Assembly: GCA_029204225.1 (NCBI GenBank)
Contig: CM055097.1
Coordinates: 47,614,617 to 47,678,616 of the forward strand
Source of the DNA: Diphasiastrum complanatum
Lineage: Eukaryota; Streptophyta; Lycopodiopsida; Lycopodiales; Lycopodiaceae
Direction: 5' to 3'
Length of the DNA stretch: 64,000 nt
Of this stretch, positions 57,684 to 64,000 are shown piece by piece. Each line of letters starts with the position of its first letter. Within the stretch, counting starts at the first letter, position 1. The notes beneath the pieces are model-generated. The model searched no databases and was not told where the DNA came from. It was given only the letters and a program-made list of their open reading frames with translations. A program made the position numbers and the translations under genes.

Positions 57684-60600
57684 TGTGAAGAATTGAAAAA
57701 GATTATCTATGTTAGATATAGGGGTCTTATGTTTTTTACATCAAGCATCTAGGTGTAGGATGTTGATAGGAACAAATTTGGCATAGATCGCAAATTATGC
57801 ATTTCCACTTGTAATGGAGGTGGTGAATATATCTCCAATAAATTTCAAGATTTTTGTGAGCTTGAAGGCATCAAAAGAGAGTTCTCTTGTGCCTACTCTC
57901 CATCTCAAAATGGAGTGGCCGAGAGAAAGAATAGATCTCCATGTGAATGTGCAAAATCTATGAGAATTGAGGCATCTTTGCCCAAAGACTTTTGGGGAGA
58001 AGCCATTAATTGTGCAAATTATCTTTGCAATAGGCTCCCACATATAGCTCTTGGAGGAAAGTCACCATATGAAATCTTATATTTGAAGAAGCCTAAGGTT
58101 GATCACCTTAGAGTTTTTGGATGCATATGCTTTGTCCATATTCCCTTGGAAACAAGGAAGAAGGAAGATCCTAGTCATTGCAAAGGGATCATGGTTGGAT
58201 ACTCATCCACCAAGAAGGCCTATAGAGTCTTTATACTCTCTACTTCTCAAGTTATTGAAAGTAGAGATGTTGTCTTTCATGAAGATCAACACTCATCTTT
58301 TGAAGAGGCCGAGATCAAGAAGTCTATGGATGCATCACCAATTATTGATTTTGAAGACAATCATGATGTGATGGGGTCGAGATTTGAAGAAGACTCTCCT
58401 TGGATTTTCTCACCAAGAAGATCCATGAGAGATAGATCTGAGCCTAAGAGGCTCTCATATGTTGACAAAGGCAAACAAGTGGATCTTGATTCCACTAATT
58501 ATGTTTTTTATGTCTCTCATGAAGAGCCAAAGAATGTACAAGAGGCACTCAATACCAGGGAGTGGTATGATGCCATGAAGCAAGAGTATGATGCATTGAT
58601 CACCAACAATACTTGGGAGCTTGTGGATACTCCATCCAACAAGCATGTGATTGGTTGCAAGTGAGCATTTCGGATCAAGTTCAATCATGATGGCACCATC
58701 AACAAGCATAAAGCATATGTGCCAAAGGATTTGCTCAAATCCGTGGCCTTGATCATGAGGAGACTTTGCACCCGTTGCAAAGATGGTGACAATAAGAATT
58801 CTTATTTCTCTTGCTTGTTTTTTCAAGTGGAAGGTGTTCCAATTAGATGTATCCAATGCTTTTCTAAATGGTTATCTTGAGGAGGAGATCTATATGGAAC
58901 AACCTCAAGGATTCATCAAGGATGAGTCCAAAGTGTGCTTACTCTTCAAAAGTCTTTATGGACTCAAGCAAGCACAAAGATCATGGTATTCAAGACTTAA
59001 TTCTTTTCTTATCTCACTAGGATTTACTCTTAGTGACTATGATCCTTCCATGTATCTAAATTTTGTTGATAGCAATATTGTCATTCTTCTAATTTATGTT
59101 GATGACATTATTCTTTGTGGAATTTGTATCAAGCTAGTTGATGAATCTAAGCTAGCACTTGGATGTGAGTTTAAAATGCAAGATCTAGGAGAGATACATT
59201 ACATCCTAGGCCTAGAAATTGATATTTATGAAAATCATGTCTTTATATGTCAATCTAGATATGCTCACTCTATCTTGAAAAAATTCCATATGGAAAATTC
59301 TAAGAGCATAGATACTCCAATGGAGCAATTGTAAAAGATCCTAATAAAGGTGATGAAAGATCCTTTGAGGACATCACACTTTTTAGGAGTCTTGTAGGCT
59401 CCTTGATTTGGCTTACCATTACTAGGCCCGATCTAAGATTTTGTGTGCACAAATTGAGTCAATTTATGCAAGATCCTAAGATCCATCATTGGAAGATGGC
59501 CAAGAGGATTCTAAGATATGTATCTTCATCTTGTGATTATGGTCTACTCTATAAAAGTGAAGATCTATCCATTTTTGGCTACTTGGATTCGGACTTTGCA
59601 AGTGACAAGATGGATCGAAAGTCTATTAGTGCATACACTATCTTTCTTGGAGGCAATCTAATATCTTGGCTTTCCAAAAAGCAAAATACTATATCTCTGT
59701 CTTCATGTGAGACCGAGTACAAAGTACTCACTACAACTACCAAAGAGGTGCTTTGGATCAAGAGGTTACTAATGGAGCTAAAGTGCATCAAGGAAGAAGA
59801 TCTATCAATGATCAAGTGTGATAACATCTTGGCCCAAGATCTTGCCAATAATCCCATATTTCATGCAAGAACCAAGCACATAGAAGTGGCACACCATTTT
59901 GTGAGAGAACAGCTTATTGGAGGAGAAATCTATTTGGAGCATGTCAACTCGTCCTCTTGTATTGCCGATCTACCCACCAAGCCTTTGAGCAAAAGTGCTT
60001 TCATCAAGCATAGATCTAATCTTGGAGTTATATCAAGATCAATGCTCAAATTTTCATAGATAATTTTTTAGGAGGAGTGTGAAGAATTGAAACAGATTAT
60101 CTATGTTAGATATAGGGGTCTTATATTTTTTACATCAAGCGTCTAGGTGCAAGATGTTGATAGGAACAAATTTGGCATAGATGGCAAATTATGCATTTCC
60201 ACTTGTAATGCCACTATTGTGCCAAAATAGAGTAAGAGGCTAAACTCATGCCAATTAGAGTGTAGACAAGTGTAATGCCTTTGTTTGATGAAATCTAAGA
60301 GGTCCAATAGGATTTAGAGGTGGAACCATGTGAGGTCCGATCAAAATTTGAGGTGTGCCTGAATATAGTCCAATAGAATTAAGAGGTGCATGGATCAATG
60401 GTCCAATAGGATTAAGAGGTGACAAAGTGTGGTCCAATCATAGTTAAGCATAGTGGTAGCTCGTGGATCTACTAGTATCATTGTACTCCTCATTTTGGAT
60501 CTAATTGATTTGGTGATTATGTGGATTTTGAGTGTTATTGGATTTCTAGCTTTCTCTCTCTACTCGAGAGCTCATGATGGTTTTTATCTCTCTACCCGAG

Positions 60601-60813
60601 GAGAGCAGTTTGTTTTTACTTAGAATAATTTTTGAATACTTCCCATACATGTGAGTGAGAGTTGGAAGTGATTGAATGCATGTAGTAGTGTGTTTTTGCC
60701 ATAGGATCTAAGATTGATCTTGAATCTCAATCTAGTCTTGATCTTGGTGCATCTACACACCTTAGGAGATCACAAGTACATGTAGTGGACAATCCACACA
60801 TGTGAAATCAACA
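57684..60813 (+). mobile_element. Copia family A element, internally deleted, with both ends and target duplication
   Basis: A 133-bp stub of the 5' LTR (57684-57816) runs directly into integrase text (NGGGEYISNKFQDF, then SPSQNGVAERKNRS), so the rest of the 5' LTR, primer site, gag, protease and the start of integrase are gone. Integrase is open to a TGA at 58662-58664 replacing the Trp of IGCKWAF. RT has WKVFQLDVSNAFLNGYLEEE and LIYVDDIILCG with the intact YVDD. RNase H runs 59403-60059 (SDFASDKMDRKSISAYTIFL; SSCETEYKVL). The polypurine tract AGGAGGAG (60070-60077) precedes the 736-bp 3' LTR (60078-60813, TGTGAAG to TCAACA). Flanks are AGAAT (57679-57683) and AGAAC (60814-60818). Few lesions suggest a young age relative to the rest. 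Confidence 0.93.
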
Positions 60814-61753
60814 AGAACGGCGGCTGCAATGACTACTCATCAGAACTCGTGGATAAAAACAACTCCTACATCAATTCTCAGTCTACCTTCACCTCCCCTT
60901 CACATAGCTTTCAACGAGCTTGGCCTCAATACCCCACTCATTCCACAAAAAGTTCTCATCTTTGCTTCACTTCTGAAAGAATTCTCTCCCAACCACAACA
61001 ACACTATTTGCCACTCTTTTGCAACTCTCCTTGAATTCACGTGAACCAACATCAACCACTCTCTATCATCAACTATCTTCTCAACTCCTATAGATTTCAA
61101 CAAGAAGTCTCACCCTTCCACGTTCATTCTCTCACGCTCTCAAAACAAAAGTTCTCTCTCTCATCATCTCACCCTTCCACGTGAATTCCAAAAGGGGTCT
61201 CTCCCTTTTATAGGCATGTCTCACACCTTTCCCTTCAAAATGCCATATCTTCATTCTTCAAGCCCTTCACAAAAATTGTCCTCTTTTGTACATGGCTCTT
61301 AGTTGTGATTTGACCACAAGTGGTACCCTTCCCCTTTTAGAAAAGATGGATTGGGGCCATGGGTCAAGGGTACCACATGTTTGAGCCACTTTTCTCTTTT
61401 GCACTTGTGGATGGTGTAAGAGTGGTAAGTACCTCACTTCATTACTCTTCTTAATTGGGTAGTCCTCATGCCTATTTGTAGTCAACTCCTACCACTTTTA
61501 GGTGGGATATTTTTGTTAAGCACTTTTGGCCTCCACTTGTATTTTTCCATTGTGCACCCATTGCATATTGTCCAAGCTGTCGAGTTGCTTTGTCGTTCAA
61601 CTTGCACTAGAACTTGCCTATATTTTTGTTACAGTTTCCTTGACGCTGTCCCATAATTTTCGACAATTAGTTGATTTTTCTCATTGCCGTTGTTTCGTGT
61701 ATTGGTGCTGGCAAGCACTCATGACTTGGGGTTTCTTTAAGGCAACCGGTTCT
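60814..61753. other. Unassigned flank, CT-rich in part
   Basis: Continuation of the pre-insertion locus. It has CTCTCTC-rich segments and CCACGTG motifs near 61180, and CCCTTTTATAGGC at about 61206-61218 resembles a plus-strand TATA region. No coding frame is recognised. Confidence 0.35.
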
Positions 61754-61779
61754 CTAAAAAACACAATAGGCAATTTTTA

Positions 61780-61960
61780 TATTAATAAAAAGTAACAAAG
61801 TACATTGAAAAATTTGCTTGGCAGTGCCAGCTATTATAATCGGGCCAATTCTAAGTCCGTAACCTATTCTATGGGCCATTTCTAAGGCCTCCATATTGTT
61901 GCCAAGTGCCGGAATAGGATTCAACTTAATACAAGAAGAACTGTTGATGCACATAATGGA
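61780..61960 (-). mobile_element. Possible LINE (L1-type) RT scrap
   Basis: The minus frame reads SSCIKLNPIPALGNNMEALE followed by MAHRIGYGLRIGPI. This resembles the post-catalytic part of plant L1 reverse transcriptases (K-SELIP-G---N-EALA--LGC--G-LP). It is short and truncated on both sides. Confidence 0.4.
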
Positions 61961-63100
61961 TCATTGAGGACATGTCCCACATTTTGTACATGGTTAGGAG
62001 CTAATTAATTATAAGACGTGATTTATATTCATTCACATGCTTAGGAGGTGATTGAGTTGAGCCCATAAATCAATGTCCCATACTATAGGCTTAATCTGAG
62101 AAAAATTAGTGACTAGGCACATGTTTCACCTAATCCACCTACCAAACGGTTATGATTCCTAGATTAGGTATTGGATGGTAGGGTTAGTTCTATACTTAAC
62201 CATGGACAACCCTAGATCTCAGATTTGAGCTAATCTATTAGTATTTTGATGACGATCTTTTTATACATTAATTGACGAGATTTAATGTTTGAGTACACAT
62301 TGTTCTTCTAAGGCCAAGTTGAAGCATCTATGTTGGAGTGATTTTGATGATCTACATAGCTAATTGAATGATAGTGAAGCAATTTCCTATCCTATAAACA
62401 TTTAAGATTTATTTGATTGCTTGATCATAGTAATTCTAGGACCAATTGCCACATAATCAATTTAGATGCACTTATAGCCAAATCAGAAGCTGATCTTGAT
62501 TAATTTGGTTCCTTTGAAAACTCCAGTGCTTGATTGGACTCGTTGGAAATCTAACATATTAAGATTCATCATTATTAACAGATTAATGTACTATGTTGAA
62601 TGGTCAAGTGTTAGGAGGTCACTCAACTCAAGATTCAAGCTGAAGAAATAGTGGATGATGTTGCTTAATTAAAGAAAGTGAACATCAAACAATCAAGATT
62701 TAGAGCATACTCTTTTTTTTCATTGTTAGTAGGCCATCAATGTTGATCTATCCAAACCTTCTATGCCATAAAGTAATGTTAATGAGACACTTGCAACCTT
62801 TGTTCTGAATCTCCAAAACTCTAAACTCGCTTTTGTTTGGCACCATCTATTTGGTCAAACCAACCACTCCAAGTGAAAATTTAGAATGGACATCAAGGAG
62901 TTTGCTAGTCGCCTTCAAAGGAATTGAACATAACAATAACAATCAGTTAGAGCACCAGACAAAAAAAATGTTTTGAATAAACAAAATGTCAAATGCCCAC
63001 TACTCCCATAGCCAAAATACTACTTGATGAAAAAACAATGTCGAAATATTTGCAATCCTTAATTCAAGGTCAAATTTGGACAATGAATTGTGCCTTCACA
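61961..63100. other. Unassigned stretch
   Basis: AT-rich, short frames only; some text near 62560-62720 resembles decayed copia gag but is too short to support. Confidence 0.3.
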
Positions 63101-63104
63101 AAAC

Positions 63105-63192
63105 AAGTCTCATGCAGGTGTCCAGAACAAAAGATAAGCCTACAAGTCTCATGTAGGTGTGCAGATGCCAAGCTAACCAACTGAGCCAACCC
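63105..63192 (-). mobile_element. SINE-like fragment with A box
   Basis: The minus strand has GGGTTGGCTCAGTTGGTTAG, a good tRNA-type A box, but no clear B box. The phrase ACAAGTCTCATG(C/T)AGGTGT occurs twice on the plus strand (about 63102 and 63142), an internal duplication or a flanking repeat. Confidence 0.45.
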
Positions 63193-63269
63193 TGTGATGA
63201 TATTTTTTTTAAGTGACAAAATAATGCTAGTATGCTTTATACATCAATTCTATGGGGTATTAAGAGCAT

Positions 63270-64000
63270 TCAAGCACTTACAAACATTATGAAAGATAGA
63301 GTTCCTCAAGTTTCACACCAATGTGCACAAGAAGCTCACTCAAGACATCATCAGTGATACCACCAACTCCACCAAGAAAAATCTATGTCTATTCCTGTAG
63401 CTTAGTCAATGATGGAAGTAATTTAAGCACATTCATGTGTGCATAGCTCTCCAAAGAAAGAGAGTTCAACTTTGAAGCAAACCGTCAACAACTTTATTAA
63501 CTCCTGTTTTTGAAAGAAGAGAGCATAGACTGATATCCAAACAAGTCAATTGTGGAGTTGATTCGATCATAGTCGACATGCCTTTATCAGTCAACCTGTA
63601 TGCTCCTTTCAAAAACATTTTTCCAAGATTTGGCATAATCATAATATTTCCAGACTAGTAGCAGTGCTTTAGCATATTGTTTCAAATTACAACTTTATCT
63701 CCAGTTATTTCCATTTTCTAGTGACTAGGCCAAAGTTGCAAAATGAGATTCCCAAAATTGGTAACCAAACAATGTCACAAGATTGACCTCAATAGAATTT
63801 TTGGAGCATTGTGCAAGGATTTCTGTCAATTCTTGGTCAAAGATGAAAGAGCAATCGAGAAGTGCAATGCTGGACGAAGCTCCATCCACAAGAAGGTGCA
63901 AGATCTTGTAGTCCAATTTTTGACTACCACAAAGTTTTGCACACAAAACTTTCTTCATCATATCTGAAACATTCCGCAAAGACTCAACATACTCCATATT
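63270..64000 (-). pseudogene. RAD7-like leucine-rich-repeat gene, fragment at window edge
   Basis: The minus frame from 63997 to 63725 ends with LLDCSFIFDQELTEILAQC then FGYQFWESHFATLA and a stop. After a disturbed stretch come FLKGAYRLTDKGMSTMIES, TPQLTCLDISLCSLLSKTGV and NKVVDGLLQS. After a one-base shift come KLNSLSLESYAHMNVLKLLP and GGITDDVLSELLVHIGVKLE. These are ribonuclease-inhibitor-type LRRs. Order and spacing resemble plant RAD7-like/AMN1-like LRR proteins (nucleotide excision repair or ubiquitin ligase adaptors). The stop, frameshift and absence of clean splice sites suggest a pseudogene, although the stop at 63725 could be an intron boundary I failed to place. The rest lies right of the window. 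Confidence 0.55.

Noticed and set aside
61100-61260. A promoter at the TATA-like CCCTTTTATAGGC
   Set aside because: No start codon with a credible frame follows, so it is only noted, not called.
1-64000. CRISPR arrays, operons, bacterial or organellar inserts
   Set aside because: No regularly spaced identical repeats with unique spacers, no ribosome-binding-site gene strings and no plastid or mitochondrial gene text were seen.

Overview
This is plant nuclear DNA. It has spliced eukaryotic genes with GT-AG introns, plant-type Ty1-copia and Ty3-gypsy LTR retrotransposons with tRNA-complementary primer sites, tRNA-derived SINEs, long microsatellites and low gene density. The mix of large introns and many old, frameshifted, nested retroelement pieces suggests a seed plant with a large genome. 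I cannot narrow the lineage from the window alone.

Layout. 1-9.4 kb: the last seven exons of a TAM41-type mitochondrial CDP-diacylglycerol synthase gene (+), whose introns hold a gypsy fragment, a SINE with a perfect target duplication and other repeats. 9.4-16.4 kb: CT/GA microsatellites, a 96-bp tandem repeat, copia relics and a solo copia LTR with a perfect 5-bp duplication. 16.4-26.3 kb: a copia element (family B, minus strand) split by two other LTR elements (C and D); element C keeps an intact 210-codon ORF. 26.3-29.5 kb: an LTR-like block and tandem duplications. 29.5-32.0 kb: a complete six-exon cinnamyl-alcohol-dehydrogenase-family gene (+). 33.0-36.0 kb: a second family B copia (+). 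36.0-36.7 kb: a histone-H3-like gene (-). 37-46 kb: copia and gypsy relics and an unknown ORF cluster. 45.9-49.9 kb: a gypsy LTR, tRNA-Asp-type primer site, gag and protease. 49.9-50.9 kb: a second, broken H3-like gene with a recognisable promoter. 51-54 kb: an acidic ORF and a ubiquitin-like exon relic. 54.2-60.8 kb: two copia elements, one of them fairly young. 61-64 kb: a LINE scrap, a SINE-like scrap and the edge of a RAD7-like leucine-rich-repeat gene or pseudogene (-).

The most notable content is the H3-like family. Three loci encode all or part of one divergent protein. Both N termini resemble the canonical H3 start but have Leu in place of Lys9. The histone fold has a helix 2 about three residues longer than usual, and the protein carries a long basic, Ser/Pro-rich C-terminal tail not found on H3. 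Two of the three loci share the same junction with the LTR and primer site of copia family B, in inverted orientation on either side of the CAD-family gene. I recognise the fold, but I do not know a described family with this architecture.

The two complete or nearly complete host genes (TAM41-like and CAD-like) are unrelated metabolic genes; nothing suggests they work together.
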